From positions 434,001 through 498,000 of the forward strand of contig JAPWGK010000022.1 of the NCBI GenBank assembly GCA_029641185.1: DNA of 64,000 bases. The letters run 5' to 3'. Every line of letters begins with the position of its first letter. The first letter of the stretch is position 1. A model generated the notes under the pieces. It did not search any database, was not told the DNA's origin, and saw only the letters and a list, made by a program, of their open reading frames with translations. Origin of the DNA: Pseudofabraea citricarpa. Taxonomy: Eukaryota > Ascomycota > Leotiomycetes > Helotiales > Dermateaceae. This document shows positions 24,805 to 38,000 of the stretch, piece after piece. The position numbers and the translations under genes were made by a program.

Positions 24805-26973
24805 TCAAATCTTCCCACCAAGGACCTTCTGCATCCCCATCCCCTCGTCTACCTTCAACGCCTCTTCATCTTCAAAAACATCATACTCGACAACAACCCA
24901 ATCTTTAATCTTAACCGTCCCGTTTGTCACTTGTGCCCACTGCTCCTCCGTACACGTGCCGCTTGGATTTCGTACATAGCAGATACTCTCCACCCAATCA
25001 GGGACGTCGTTCTTGATATGGAAACTCGACGAAGGACCAATAGTTTGATAGGTATCCGAGAGAGGGACAAGTCCCGTTGCGATATCAACATTAAACATGG
25101 CGCGCATGAATATTTCATAAGCGGCGACGGGTTGATATGAGGGAACTTTTTTTTATCGTGTCAGTATTCCGTTTTCATCACTCGTGGTCAACAAGGGAAA
25201 CAAACCTTCATGTCCTGCCTGATAAACCCTCGAGAAGGAAAAATTCCCAAACTGCTTTACTACTCCTTTCTCCCCCTCGCTCGTCAAGATAGACGTATAC
25301 CCCGCACTCTCGAATCCCTCAGATCCACTATACTCAACGGCAGCAAGAGCTCGTTCACCACCAATCCAATTACATGCGAAATCACGATCGCCATAAACAC
25401 CAGCTACTTTGACACCGCTGTCGAGCAGGTAAGCGATGGCGGAAATGAAATCTCCCCGTACCCAGTCACCAGTAGATTGGAAGGCTTGAAAGACAGCAGA
25501 AGATGAAGCGGTGTGGTTTACAGGTACGCCGAGGGCCGCTTGCACCCAGGGTTGGTTGAGAAATCCAAAGAGGTCTATTGGAATAATTAATAATGGTTTC
25601 TTGAAGGGAGACAGAAGGGATTACATGGTTCTGGGAAAGGGTCAGCTGCGGGATGAGCGATATCAAAACGCGCTCGGGGTTTCTATTTTCCTGTTAGTTG
25701 CGACTTCAAACTCTGGGTCAAATCTTACATCAGGATATTTCTCGTATGGTGCTGCCATGCCTCTGCAGTTCTCACGAGCTTCAATACATATCCTATCTAC
25801 TTCTTCGACGTTTCCTCTATCGAGCGGATCGAGGTCTTTGGCTAGCTTTCGGCATTTCAGTACTCCCTCTTTGCAACCCCCTTCTTTCCAATATGAGACA
25901 ACTGCATCATTATATTGAGATTCATTGATAGCTTGGATTTCATATGTCTAAAACAGTTAGTATTATGCCTCACTTGAACAGGAAAACCTACATTATTGTA
26001 AGCAAAATCGACATATGCTAATTGTTGATAATCACAATCTATACATCCATTGATAATACCAAGAGTATCGAGATGAATTAAATGAGCACCAGGATCTTTG
26101 ATAGTTCCATCAGAGATCTTCTCGTTTTGTTCCTGAAAGAATCTAAAGAATGCGGGTCCGTATCTGCCACCATAACTCTCTGTCCATAGACTTATTTTTT
26201 CATCTGCAGGCTTATAAAATGGGAATTCCTCGAACCATGTTTGTGCAAAATGCCAGATTGCATGAGCTGCATGTTCAGTGCTGTTCGATGTCGAGTTTAA
26301 ATCTTGACTGCTAAAGGTCCCAACTAAATAGGTCACGTTTTGTTCTGGTATGTCCGATTTTGAATCAAGTGGTGTTATTGTTCCGTTCCAGATATCCACG
26401 GTTCCGTTGGTAGCAATATCGTACGAGTAACCTACTTGTGTAGGTTGGTCTAGATAGAGCATATTTACCTCGTTGTTCCAAGACCACGGGTTGAGATAGG
26501 TGGAATTGGAATCATTTCCCACAAAGCAGGGTCCGTTCTCTTGAAGAAGTCCCATAGCAGATGACGCACCAGGTCCGCCATTTGACCAAATTGCAAGTGG
26601 AGCATTTGATGGATCCTTTCGGGCTTCAAAGAACCAGAAGAAGCTATATAATGTTAATGAAGCCTGGAAGTCTTGATTTTGACTTACGTATTAATCGGAT
26701 ACAGTTGGTCTTCACCCGCTATGTCGCTGAGAAGGCCTGCTGGAAGATGTACATATCCACTGTAACTTCTAACACCAGGAGTCGTTTCACAAATTCCTGG
26801 CTACCCAATGGTTAGTTTGATCTCTTGCATGATCAAGAACGTACCTCTTTATAGGATATTGTGACATTCTCGTGGAACTTGGATTTCAAGATGGTCACAC
26901 CTGAAGGTGTAGCAGGGAACTGGGCAGTCGCTGCTCCGATAACCGATAGAATAAAAACCGCAGACGAAAGCAT
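24805..26973 (-). CDS. Secreted serine carboxypeptidase, peptidase family S10
   Basis: Seven exons: 26845-26973, 26688-26800, 25992-26643, 25729-25947, 25625-25682, 25206-25574 and 24805-25145. The six introns are 44, 44, 44, 46, 50 and 60 bp. The product is about 626 residues. A signal peptide is clear ([17 protein letters not shown]). Family landmarks are [20 protein letters not shown], the NGGPGASS oxyanion segment (about 102-109), the nucleophile in [10 protein letters not shown] (Ser about 237), [11 protein letters not shown] with the catalytic Asp (about 453/455) and QAGHE with the catalytic His (about 512). Many N-x-S/T sequons suggest a heavily glycosylated vacuolar or extracellular exopeptidase that removes C-terminal residues. 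Two junctions are noteworthy. The acceptor of intron 4 must lie after an in-frame TAG to restore the [14 protein letters not shown] segment. Intron 6 uses a GTTTGT donor. It is divergent from the phosphatase gene at 28350. Confidence 0.93.
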
Positions 26974-28349
26974 ATTTACGACTCAACACCGTTCGCAGAA
27001 CGACTCAAAAATGCATCAGAGAATGGATTGATAATTTTGTTGTTGAAGCATCATCACCTTGTTGGGCTTGATATCAAATCAGGCAGGTGGTAAGCACGAC
27101 AGAGCCTCTGCGATACGTGGGGGTGGGCGGTGAGGTTGATGTGGATATCACGTGATCGTTACCACGTGCTGCAGATGGATACCTATATACATGTTAGTAT
27201 TTGACTGAGTTAACAGTCTGTACAGTCTGTGATAAGTGAGTAGCTTTGATTGTAAAAGGCTTTAAACGTCGAAGAGATTTGGGGGTAATGCCAAGCACAA
27301 TGTAGAATATAAGGGATATAAGATTACAATTGTAACATCAAGAACTCTATCCTCGAAAACTCTTTGAGATGAGAAACAAGTTTCGGTGCTTACTATTTTC
27401 CGAGTGACCTTGAAATGTGTAGCCTTGTGTGGAGTTGGTGGTCTGAATTGGCTGTGACCCACTCGGAGCATCTCCGCCATAACAATCGACAAGCATGCCC
27501 AGGCCAGTACATACATACTGTAGAAGCAGCAGAACAGCTCGTCCTCATCGGTCATGCATATGCCTTGCCTGCTAATGTACGTCGGAAGGAAATAAAGTAG
27601 AGAAACCAATAGAGTTAGTCCCACTCACCCCTGAGTCTCTGCAGAGCTACGCCAGAATGTAACTATTCCCGGCGCTTATAATACCAATCGCATGGCAAGA
27701 GCTATGAGAATGTACATGTCACGGCTACCGGCACTCCTGGTTGACTGGATAAGTAGGTATCGGAAGCTAGTCCGACATGTCCTCCAGGTCTCGGGGTAGC
27801 TCAGGTACCCTTGTACATATTGATCTGTACGTGTGGACACTGGTCCAGAACTTGTTGTCCACCTCCACATGCAATATGCAATATGCACGTCACAAGTGAC
27901 ACTTTCAGAGTTTACCATACTGGGAGAACAACGCTGGCTGCTTTCCTGGGCCAGGAGAGATGGTGGAGTGCAGGAGATCAGGTACCGTATGAAGTGTTCT
28001 TCGGCAGAGAGCAAAGAGCGGGACGGACCGAATACAGCCAGCAGAGAGACACGCGCTGTCACGGGATCACGGGACTCGACTCGTGTCGCTCTCGCGTCTC
28101 GCGTCTCGCGTATGCACAAGTCTTGGCTGACATCAAGCTCGCCGCTAATGAGAAATCCCATCATAGCATCCAGACTCGCATTCTGTGCCTTGATTTATTG
28201 CCCATGCTTTGACAACAAACTGCATAGCGATGACGACCGGACGAAATAGCGATCGCCATGCGTGCCGTCCAAGCAGGTACAAGTACAAGCTTTCCTTTCC
28301 CGTCTTGTGGCTTTGAAACTCAACCGTGTGTGTTTCTCCCCTGCCCAGC
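26974..28349. promoter_or_regulatory. Divergent promoter, carboxypeptidase / acid phosphatase
   Basis: 1.4 kb between the two start codons. Its clearest elements are two CACGTG boxes at 27149-27154 (inside the palindrome TCACGTGA) and 27163-27168, about 180 bp upstream of the carboxypeptidase ATG and 1.2 kb from the phosphatase ATG. CACGTG is the core site of basic helix-loop-helix regulators such as Pho4/NUC-1 and Cbf1, so phosphate control is conceivable but not shown. A run of overlapping CGCGTCTCGCGTCTCGCGT lies near 28094-28112. No gene is seen between. Confidence 0.55.
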
Positions 28350-29761
28350 ATGTATTCCTCACTGTCGTTTCTCTCCCTGGCTCTGTATGCTTCCAATGCC
28401 GCATGTCATTATCCCAACTCGTACTCTTTTGATCCCTTGAGGCATCTCGCTGGTGTCACGCCCACCTACGAGCCACTCGATCCTCCCACCGACCCCAAAC
28501 CTCCTCAGGGGTGCAATGTCACGAGAGCGGCATATCTAGTACGCCATGCGGCCATCTATGCCAATGACTTCGACTATGAAGAATACATTGAGCCGTTTGT
28601 CCAAAAGCTGGGAAACACGACGGTTGATTGGACCAAAATCCCAGTTCTGTCTTTTCTCTCGAGCTGGCAGAATCCCATTACAGATGCCGAGCAGGAGATG
28701 TTGACGCGAGCCGGGAAGTTGGAGTCGACCAAGCTGGGTGTTGATATCGCACAGAGATATCAAGATCTCCGCACACCAAACAAGATCTGGACTTCGACTG
28801 CAGAGAGGACTGTCAAGAGTGCCAAGGCATTAGTCAATGGCCTTGCAGATGAGGCTTCAGATATTAACATTGTTGAGATCTCTGAAGGAGAGGAAGAAGG
28901 TGCAGACTCTTTGACTCCTTATAAGGGATGTCCTGGATATAGTTCATCGGCTGGAAGTGATCAAGCATCTGTAAGTCTCCCGTTCCATCTTAGAAACTCA
29001 TCTGATGTGATCAGGAATTCCAAGAAATTTACACCAAGCCTGCCATCGGTCGTTTCAACGCTGCTGCACCAGCATTTAATTTTACTGCTGATGATGTGTA
29101 TGGCATGTCTCTACTTTGCGGCTACGAGACCGTCATCCGTGGTTCATCACCATTCTGTGACCTGGACCTCCTCTCACCGAATGAGTGGCTAGGATTCGAG
29201 TACACCAATGATGTCCAATACCACTACAACACAGGCTACGGATCGCCTGTGAGTGGAGCAATTGGATTTCCGTGGGTAAACGCCACATTGAATACTCTCA
29301 TGACATCTCAAAACAACCTCTCAAACGCTACCACCGACCAAGACCTGTATATCTCGTTCACGCATCGTGAACTCCCGCCTACCGTCTTGGTAGCCTTAGG
29401 ATTATTCAACAATTCTGCATTCTCAGGTGCCAGTGATATCAACGCTACGATGCCGACCAATACTATCAACCACCGACGCGCTTGGAAGTCAAGCAACATT
29501 CAACAATTCCTGACCAATATCGCCATCGAGAAGATGGAGTGTTCGTCTTTCGGATTTGATGAAGGTGTGTATTATCGTGTACTGGTTAACAACAGCCCTC
29601 AGAGCCTGCCCGACTGTGCAGATGGGCCAGGCGAGAGCTGTCCCGGAACAGGCATCACGTCGTGGTTGAGCGAGCGAGCAGGAGCAGTTGGCGACTTTGG
29701 AACGACCTGTGAGGTGGATTACTCTAATAGCACTGATATCTTAAGTATCTACGATGCGTAA
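28350..29761 (+). CDS. Secreted histidine acid phosphatase-like protein
   Basis: Two exons, 28350-28970 and 29015-29761, with a 44-bp intron (GTAAGT..TCAG, phase 0). They encode about 455 residues. The start is the ATG at 28350, followed by a signal peptide (MYSSLSFLSLALYASNA). The histidine-phosphatase branch-2 fold is recognisable. An N-terminal LVRHAAIYAND (Arg65-His66 giving the phospho-histidine) corresponds to the RHGxRxP signature, and SFTHRELPP (His324-Arg325-Glu326) sits where HD or HAE provides the acid. An NAAAPAFNFTADDVYGMSLLCGYE segment aligns with the mid region of phytase/MINPP relatives. Several Cys and N-glycosylation sequons fit extracellular export. The second Arg and the Pro of the classic signature are replaced (Ile and Ala), so substrate and activity are uncertain; it belongs to the fungal phosphoglycerate mutase-like/acid phosphatase group. 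Confidence 0.9.
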
Positions 29762-31643
29762 AATGTGTCATGAAAATAATTAATTTAATTTTTAACGAAT
29801 CACGATGAAAACATCTGTAATCCCGTAGCCCTCGCTAGTTTGCCTTTTACTTTATGTATGTGAACAAGTGCGAACGAGAAATAGAATGCCTCGTTATGCT
29901 TGCCTGCTTTATCTGTCTCGAGCATAATCATCCTTGTCGATGATGATAAGAATTATACTCTCAAATAAAAAAACACCCAAGTACTGGTAGATGCTGTAGA
30001 TAATCCAGCTAGCTATCTAGGTATCTAGACGCGTACCTTCGTAAAGCAACCCTCGACCCACGGTGTGACAAGATGCTGCCTTATCAAACCAATCCAGCGA
30101 GCTACATATCTACCTATTCAGAATCTCTGCAGGATCCCTACCACGGCATGCACAATTCGACACGCTTTCCCAAAAACCCGATATCAAGCGGGCTCGGGAT
30201 GAAAGAGAAGCAAACATAGCTCGCACCCATCTCAATAGTTCTCTTCCAATCCTCCCAAGACGCAGCCGCCGACGCCCTCCCCTCGTCACCACTCTCCACC
30301 TGTCCGCCTCCCCGCGTCCCCTCACATTCGGGGAGCCGGCTTGATCACCGTGAATCTAGATCCTTCCCATCCCATCCTAGCCCCCTCTCCGTCTCCGTCT
30401 GCGTCTCCAAGCCGTGCCATGCCATGGCTGACGGATATTCATGCCGTGTGCCATACCATACCATACCATGCCTCGCGCCCTGATCTACAGCACAGCATAG
30501 CACCGTACCGCACCGTACCGCACTGCACGACATAGGGCGACCCATAGACCTGGATCAGGACCAGGACCAGGTACCGTACCGTACGCAGATTCAGTACAGT
30601 ACAGTAGGGGTCCATATGTAGATAAACCGACCCGTTTGTCTGCGGGAGGTGAACGGGTGGTGATAGCGAGAGGCAGTGAAGGCCAAGCCGCCGTTACACG
30701 ACATGTCGACCGGAGCATCGACCGGCGTATGGACCGGAGGTAGGTCCGGGAGCTCTTCTTTTCTTTTCTCTCTCCTTTTCTCTCCGTTCCTGCCTCCTGC
30801 ATCTCGCCTTGTGGTGAGGCTCTTCTCTTGTTTGCGGAAATGGCTCCGTGGACGTGGATGTGCATTGTGGATCATGCCCAGATGGATACCCACGGTGGCG
30901 TTGGTGACGTTGAGAAGTTGAGACGCCCTACGTTATTCTGCAGCTTTGGCTCTGCGTGCGTACCTGTGCGTGCCAGCGATAAGGTAATCCAGTACGTATA
31001 TGAACCATGAACCATGAACCACGCGGCGAGCTTCTAGACTTGGGATCATATCTCTCTCGTCGGGTCAGGGGACAGAGCAAGGTGAAAACAGAAGCGATAA
31101 AACTCGTGTCTATGTTTCTCATATACTGACACATACGCGAAGGCTATTTGTATAAATAGGTAGATATCAAAGAGAAGAAGAGAAAGACGAGAGAAGAGAA
31201 GACCAAGAGGATAAGAAAAAAGTGACAAGACGGATGTGGAAGTCTATCTGTGGTTTCTTTTTTCTTTTTTCTTTTTCTTTTTTTTTCGTGCAGGAGAATA
31301 AGATATACCCGAACATACCCAAAGAGAACAAGCAACAAGAAGATCCCTCCCCTGATAGCCATTCACTGTATTTTTCTCCGCCGCCCTGGAAAACCGCCCG
31401 AAAAAAAGCCCAGAAAAGAAAATTGCCTTCCGTCAAGGGTATGTTGTTTGGTTGCGGAAAGAAAAAGGGAAGGAGGTCCATCATCAAATAAACATAAAGA
31501 TAAATGTCAAGAACACGCCATACTAGTAGTAATCCAAGACTCCGAAAATTCCACACCATGAGATATAGCCTCCTGTAGATGATACAACTCCAAGTTGCGT
31601 CAGGTCGATAAACGACCAACCCAAGACGGCGATAGGGGATACT
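29762..31643. other. Intergenic region, no gene seen
   Basis: About 1.9 kb between the phosphatase stop and the stop of the orphan gene on the other strand (3'-3'). It contains patches of near-repeats (CCATACCATACCATGCC and CACCGTACCGCACCGTACCG, about 30410-30600; CAGTACAGTACAGTA at 30592-30606) and T-rich tracts near 31258-31290. Frames are short and compositionally biased. Confidence 0.6.
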
Positions 31644-32656
31644 TCATACATCTCGAACTGGATCGTAGTAGGGCTTTGAAATCTCGCTGGCTTCTTCTCC
31701 GTTAGTAATCTCAGAAGAAGTCGTGTAGTTCGGCAAGTGATAGGTGCTGGATGGTGGGTAACTGTATCGGGAACCTTTTTAGGGTGGTCAGCAAGCGAGC
31801 AAAAGGCAAATGAAAGTCAATCGATGATACATACATGCCAAGGGAACATCATATCCAGGAATAGCAGGACCTAAAGTTTGTTTTCAGCGGGAGAACCTCA
31901 GATGGGATGAAGAGAATTGGCCCTTGCATCAAAGCAACAGGGTATCAGACGCTGCATCAGTAACAACGGAGATAGTTCCCGGCGTCTGAATAGGACTGGG
32001 ATAGAGTTTACGCTTGTACGGGGCAGGAATGAACAGCACACCAATAGGAAAAGGCTTACTGGAGCTCGTAGAGTCGGTCATGGTATGATAAGGTGAGTAG
32101 TGGTTAGATTCATCGTATCCGGATCTTGGATCGTCATTTCCACTACTTCTCCGATGTGAGTGCTTCGACCCGCTGGCAGAACCCCTCTTAGTGGGCTTCC
32201 CATCTTCTCCCCTTGTAGGGTTCCGATTTCTGCCATCTCGATAGCGGAATTTATGGTACAAAAACCATCTCGCAATCCAGTTGGGACAGTCCTCGGTGGG
32301 AACTGCAAGATTCCAATAGTAGCTGGTATGCAGATCCTTCGTCTGAGTGATCCGGATCATGGCGTCATCCTTGGATTTCTCTACAATGTCACTCCAGTCG
32401 TATGGAGGCTTTCTCTTGCAGTTCTTTTTCAAGTGTGCAGGATCGGATGTCAACCATTTGTATACTCGATCGGCTTCCTTCTACTCGACAGAGAGGCAGT
32501 GAGTTAGAATACGGCTCCCTTCAACTGGCGTGCACGGTGTACCCGCCGCAGCCGCTGCGGCGGTGGAATCGTGGGAGGGGAACGTACCGCCATCAGAATA
32601 TAGGTATCCGTGCCCATGTTCAAGTGCTTCAAGAGATCCTCCTTGGTCTGGCTCAT
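31644..32656 (-). CDS. Orphan fungal protein, four exons
   Basis: Proposed exons are 32588-32656, 32012-32480, 31835-31870 and 31644-31774, with introns of 107, 141 and 60 bp. They give about 234 residues, and all phases agree. The first two exons are secure: MSQTKEDLLKHLNMGTDTYI splices to KEADRVYKWLTSDPAHLKK, and a well-conserved-looking core follows (YYWNLAVPTEDCPNWIARWF). The last 100 residues are Ser/Arg/Pro-rich. Ending at the unspliced stop (31929) is possible, but the donor GTAAAC inside an Arg codon joins cleanly to a 36-nt exon and then a Tyr/Ser/Pro tail ending PYYDPVRDV, which looks coding. An alternative in-frame ATG lies 10 codons upstream (32686) in weaker context. I recognise no domain and give no function. 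No signal peptide or membrane helix is seen. Confidence 0.6.
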
Positions 32657-33847
32657 GGCCAGCGGGATCAAGGGAACCGATGTCATCGAGGTGATTTATG
32701 TTATCGTAATGTTGAAGGGTAATGGAGAAGTAGGTGGAATTTTTCTTAACGAGGAGAGTTTATGTGCATGGCGAGCTTCACCAGCATCCTGCCTATATCA
32801 ATGCCTGCCAGTCGCTAGATAGGCAGTCCATCCAGGACTTAGTCTCTCAAGCGTTCCACTGCGCCGGGCGGATAAGATAGATGTGCCGGATAGGGCAAGC
32901 TCATGTGCAAGTGGGGGGAGAGGCTGATGTCGAGCAGATCTATGGAGGGCGAGGGCGACTTGAATCGTGGTAAGAGATCAAGACTACAGGAGGGCCGTTC
33001 GACGCCGATCGCTGTATGTACTATGTCTGTCTGTCGTCTAAGAGGGAGGGAAGGCTTAGAATGCTCTGGCTGGGGCTGTGGCTTCTGAGGGGGTTCCCTG
33101 CCACCTGTCAGACCAGATTTTCTGGGAATATAGTACAGGAAAGGTATATATGAGTGGGCCCGGAGGCGTTCCCGGGAGTCAGCTGACTAACCTGGTAACT
33201 GTAACCCGACAAGGGGGACTCGGCAGCCCCGCGCCGAAGAGATGGATTGGCTGGAGGGGAGTGCAGTATACTGTACTGTAAAGTCTAGAGGATCCAGAGG
33301 AATAATGCGATGGGGCACCAGACTGGGCGATGGGGGGGTACAGCACAATAGGGGGGAGGGGGGGTGTCTGGAGGGGCAGGCGTAGGTGCTGCAGCAGCGT
33401 CAAGGGGCCGCCAGACGATGTACATGTACCACGGTCTACGGCGCCTCACGTCTCATGGCGACGACTCATGGCACCTTTTTGAGTCTTGACATTGGGGCCA
33501 TGGGGTTGCCAGGTTGGAATCTGACTGGTGTAGGATACGGTACTGGGATGGATGGGGATGGATGGATGGGGGTCGACGTGCGGAGCCAGCCAACTCGCCA
33601 TGGAGCGCTAGTTAACAGCCTGCCGCAGCGCACCTCTCATGCATGCGCTGGCCCAGAAGAGCGGATGGGCGTTGGGCCAATCGATGTGGGAACCACTGCG
33701 ATGTCCACGATCCCTCTGCGGGTTGATGATGGTGGTGGTGAGGTGTTGAGGGTGGTGAGAAGGGTGAGAAGGGTGAGGATGGTTAAGGTCGTGGTGTGGC
33801 CCGAGTGCATCGCAATTACCAGAGGAGAAGGTGAGGAGGAAGAGGAA

Positions 33848-33852
33848 GACGA

Positions 33853-33874
<22 letters not shown>
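33848..33874. repeat. (GAC)9 trinucleotide repeat
   Basis: Nine uninterrupted GAC units follow GAG-rich DNA. They create false Asp or Ser runs in the surrounding frames. Confidence 0.95.
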
Positions 33875-33883
<9 letters not shown>

Positions 33884-35034
33884 GCATCGAGTTCATCATC
33901 TCGTCTGCTGCCCATGGATGGTCGTCTAGACTGACTACGACTCGGTAATTATGTTCGCTGGTAATGCTACTGTAATGCCTTAGAAAGTCCGAGGGGGTTG
34001 ACCTGCCAGAACCAGACCAGAGCCATCGACTTTTCTGAGATGGTGTATGCTTCCTTCTCCCCTTGTACCGCAGATCGCTGATGATGCCCTGCTCAGGGTC
34101 GTCGAGGCTAGTCATGGTCAGCCTGACGACTGGTCATCGGCGTGGCTCATGTACTGGCACTGGAAACGGAGACTTTCCAAGCGATCAAAGGCAAATGCAG
34201 CCGCCACAGTCATGGTTTATGGACCCTGCATTTCCCATGTGCGAACATCAACATCAGACCATATATCCGACCAAATGTCAACATCTAGGCCAGCCGGACT
34301 CTTGGGGGGAGACCAGAGCAGGAGGCCTGGATGGCGTTGATCTGATGGCTGGCTGAGTGCGGGAGTTTGGGAGATGCCAGAAGCCGAGGTGACGAGACTT
34401 GCTCAAGACATGCCAACCACGCCATGCGGTGAGATGGGGAAATCTGGGACTATTCACTAGCCGCGGGGGGGTCCCAGGGGCCAGGCACGCTTTGAGCCTG
34501 TTGTTGACAATAATACCTTTCTTTTTTTTTTATTAAAAAAAGCCCGTTGTCGAAGGGGTGGCTACTGTAATGGTAGCAAGGCAAGACAGCTCTCAGCCCA
34601 ACTGACATGCCCTGATCATACCTGAAGAGGAACACTGCCGAAGGTGCTGTACTGTACTGTACACGCAGCACAGTATTGAGCATTGCATTGAGTACAAGGA
34701 TAGCGGCGATGCTAAGGTGGGCTTCTCTCTTAAAATTACCCCTTTCAGGTCACGAGAGAGAGACAAACTTTTCGGTCTGGGGGTGGTGGTTGGTGGTTGG
34801 TGGTAGTGGTGGTGGCGGGAGCCTCTGCCCCTCTCATGGTCGCCAAGAGGACAGGCCATGACCACTGCTGCTCGCAATTCACTACATAACTGTTAGCTAA
34901 ATACCTTACTTCGTCCAAAGAATTAGCGACCGCCGTGAGAGTTGGAAGGAAGCCAATCACCATTGGTGAATCATCGTCTTACGTCTCCATCATCGGTGAC
35001 AAATCCTGCCCGCCTCGATGGGATTTCTGGACCT

Positions 35035-35097
35035 TCGATGCCTTTGATGTCCTCGCTGCCTTTGATGTCTTCGATGCCTTCGATGTCTCCGATGTCA
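35035..35097. repeat. Imperfect 9-bp repeat (TTCGATGTC-like)
   Basis: About seven 9-bp units alternating TTTGATGTC, TTCGATGCC and TCCGATGTC, with small variants. No gene context. Confidence 0.85.
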
Positions 35098-38000
35098 TGG
35101 CTCTTGTGCCCAGCGGAGAATCGGGGAAATGCTCGGTTGTGCGTCTCCTGTATGGCCATGACTAGTTGTGCATTTGTATACGAGTACGGCGCGGTATACC
35201 CAGCATCTTTTCTTTTCAGGATGCTGCTATCGCAGCTTGATAGGACATGCGGTTGCGATAGCACGAGTACTATACTGTAGCTTCGCTGCCAGGACGGGAA
35301 AGTCGTATGACCTGGCGAAACTCTATGCGGCTTGTCAACTCTATTGAAGCCGACACGATAAGCCTTAAGGTCCTAGCCGTGGCACTAACGAGGTTGATTT
35401 GGCAAAGGCTGTCGGATGGGAGTCCGGCTCCGCCCTCCCTCGAGATTATCGGTCTGCGCGCCTCAAAAGTAGAGTAGGGTAGGGTACCGTAGGGGTACAA
35501 CATCAACCATGCACGGGGTATCTCAGTATCAACAATCAGTTCCTTAAAACATTGACGCCTACAAATACCAGACGTGGGGGAAGGAGGTCGCAAGAGGCCC
35601 AATGTTTTGATGTGTTCTGACTCGTGGGTGCTGGCTCCAGTGGTTAGTGAAGGGTCACACAGCAGGGACCCTGGGAACAGTTGTGAGATACTGCACTCGG
35701 TCTGTTGAAGCACGGTGGATAAGTAGCTACGTACCTACCTAGGTACGTACTTTCGTACCTCAGGCGTCAACAGTGCGCGTCATGTGATTGTACACGCGAA
35801 TTCCTATTGGGGCCGCTCAGCGATAAGCGACCGAGTTCTGTCTGTTGTCGTCATGTGAGGATCATGTTTGTTCTGACTGTGCTCAGTGGCATCATCCTCT
35901 AGGATGTGCGCTACTTACTGTAGGTCTTCGATTCCCATGATATTCTAGAATACGTCTTCCAGATTGCCATGTTTCGTGGATGCACAAGGAAACATGCACC
36001 CACACAGACCTTGGTCCGGGGGCCTGTAGCCGGAGTGGGCTAGCCAGCATTGTACGGTAGGTGTATATCTTCCACTGTACGGTATGGCTGAGACAGGCTC
36101 GGAAATTCCAAAGCCGCCTGTTCAACTCGGAACTACTCCATTACAACCTGCAGAAACTTAAGCTAGCATGCGGCGTGCATAATCCGCAGCCTGCCACACA
36201 CCCTACCGTGCTTGGTCACACCATCGTTGGGCTCCCAGAGTCCCAAGTGCTAGCCAAGCCCATTTGGCTAATTTCAGGGTATGTGTGTGTATGTACATGT
36301 ACATGTAACCAGGTACCTCATAATAGCACGCTATTCCCGGAAGCGAGGCGTGACTCACACGTGATGCTCGTGTGCTTCTGTCTATGAGTGCACGTATATA
36401 TCCGGAACCTGTAGAACTGGCCAAGTCAAGATAAAATCTTGTTGGACTGGATTCTCCGTATCTCTTGGTTACAACAAGTTGGGTGATGGTGTTCGTCCCA
36501 AGGGTGTGAGCCAACGAATGAACGGCAGAGTCGGTTTTGGTGGTCAGTCACTACCTAGCATTGTACAACTGCCAGCCTTGCAGTAGGGCGGCTGATATTT
36601 TACCACCTTCTCCATTTTCAGGCGATATGTCCGGCTGCAGTGCAGTAGCCAACGACAGAGGAGGAATTTCCAGGGATTAGTGTCCGGGTTTGAGGTTGGG
36701 ATTGAAGAAATGTGGCGGGCTGGGGTGATGGGTTGGTTTTGCTGCGTGGTGGTACCGGACATGTACAGTCCATTATTCTGTAGGTGGGTTCTGTGACTGT
36801 TGGTGGGGCGCCGCGCGGGGCTCTCTCTCTCTTCTCTTCCTTCATAACTCTACTCAGCACGAATGAAGTGGGGTTGGATGATTCCCTCGAGGCAGGTTGG
36901 TGGCGCATCTTGGGCGGCTTTTCCTCTAATCTATTTCATCCCTCTTTCAGAGCGGCACAGGTTGACCAGGGACCGTTGTTCAAATTGAGTTAAGCTTCTT
37001 TTCTTGCTTTTTTTTAGCCTTTGGCGTAAGCGTCAGGCGGGTAGAGGCACGCGTACACGGCTATGGTACCTAATCTCGATTTATATGATTAGGGCTTGAT
37101 GAAACGATGGTGGTGATGATGAATTATGACGAATTATGATGGAGAATGATGAGTGTGCACGGGAGCTATAGAAACAATATTGTTAGAGACGGTTGATAGT
37201 ATAGCATGGAATGGAATGGCATGTCATGTCGTGTCGTGTCGTGAGATAAGACAAGAGACGTCTTCACCTGACATAGGCCACTGCGGCACAGTGAGAAAAA
37301 TTAGTCAAGAATACGGAGTACGGATATGGATAAACTGGAGGGAAGGGTGATATCATGCTTACCCAGGTACTTGATTCTGCGGTATTACGTGTGCTTAGAA
37401 ATATGCGGCTTGGGTTACACAGCAGCAGAAGCAGAAGCAGAAGCAGCAGTAGCAATAGAGTTTCTCGTATGCATGCATGTGATATGTTATGTATCTATGT
37501 AACATGTGGTGTGATGTGCTGTAAGCTTAGGTGGTAGGCTGAGACGCCGATAGGTGTGTTGCGATATAAGCGAGCAACGAACGAACTTCTACAAGTAAGT
37601 TTGGTAAGTATATATACTCCCTAGAAGAAACGCGTTGTTAAGCTGTATTTTATATATTGTTGAGGTAGTTTGTAAACCGCCATATACTTATCCTCTACCG
37701 TCTGACATTAGCATAAATGCATACATAATCTGGTCAAATAAGAGTCACACACAAATTACCTCGGTATATGATAATAAAACGCCCTCACTTCTGTTCCATT
37801 TTCTCTCACAGTACGACACGAGCAGGGCAGGTACGACATGGGGTATATGTATAAAAGAGTGCATTATATCTGATTCCTCATTTGCGCTGGTTTTTCTATA
37901 ACTTACCTACTTTAGTATAACGTGTGCGTGCATTACATATCTTACTGTATATGCAATGCATCATCAAAAAAGACACCCTCACGGATCCAATCCAATCGGT

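Noticed and set aside
33386..33934. 182-codon + strand frame
   Set aside because: It is composed of GC-rich low-complexity DNA and ends by translating (GAG)/(GAC) repeats into acidic runs.
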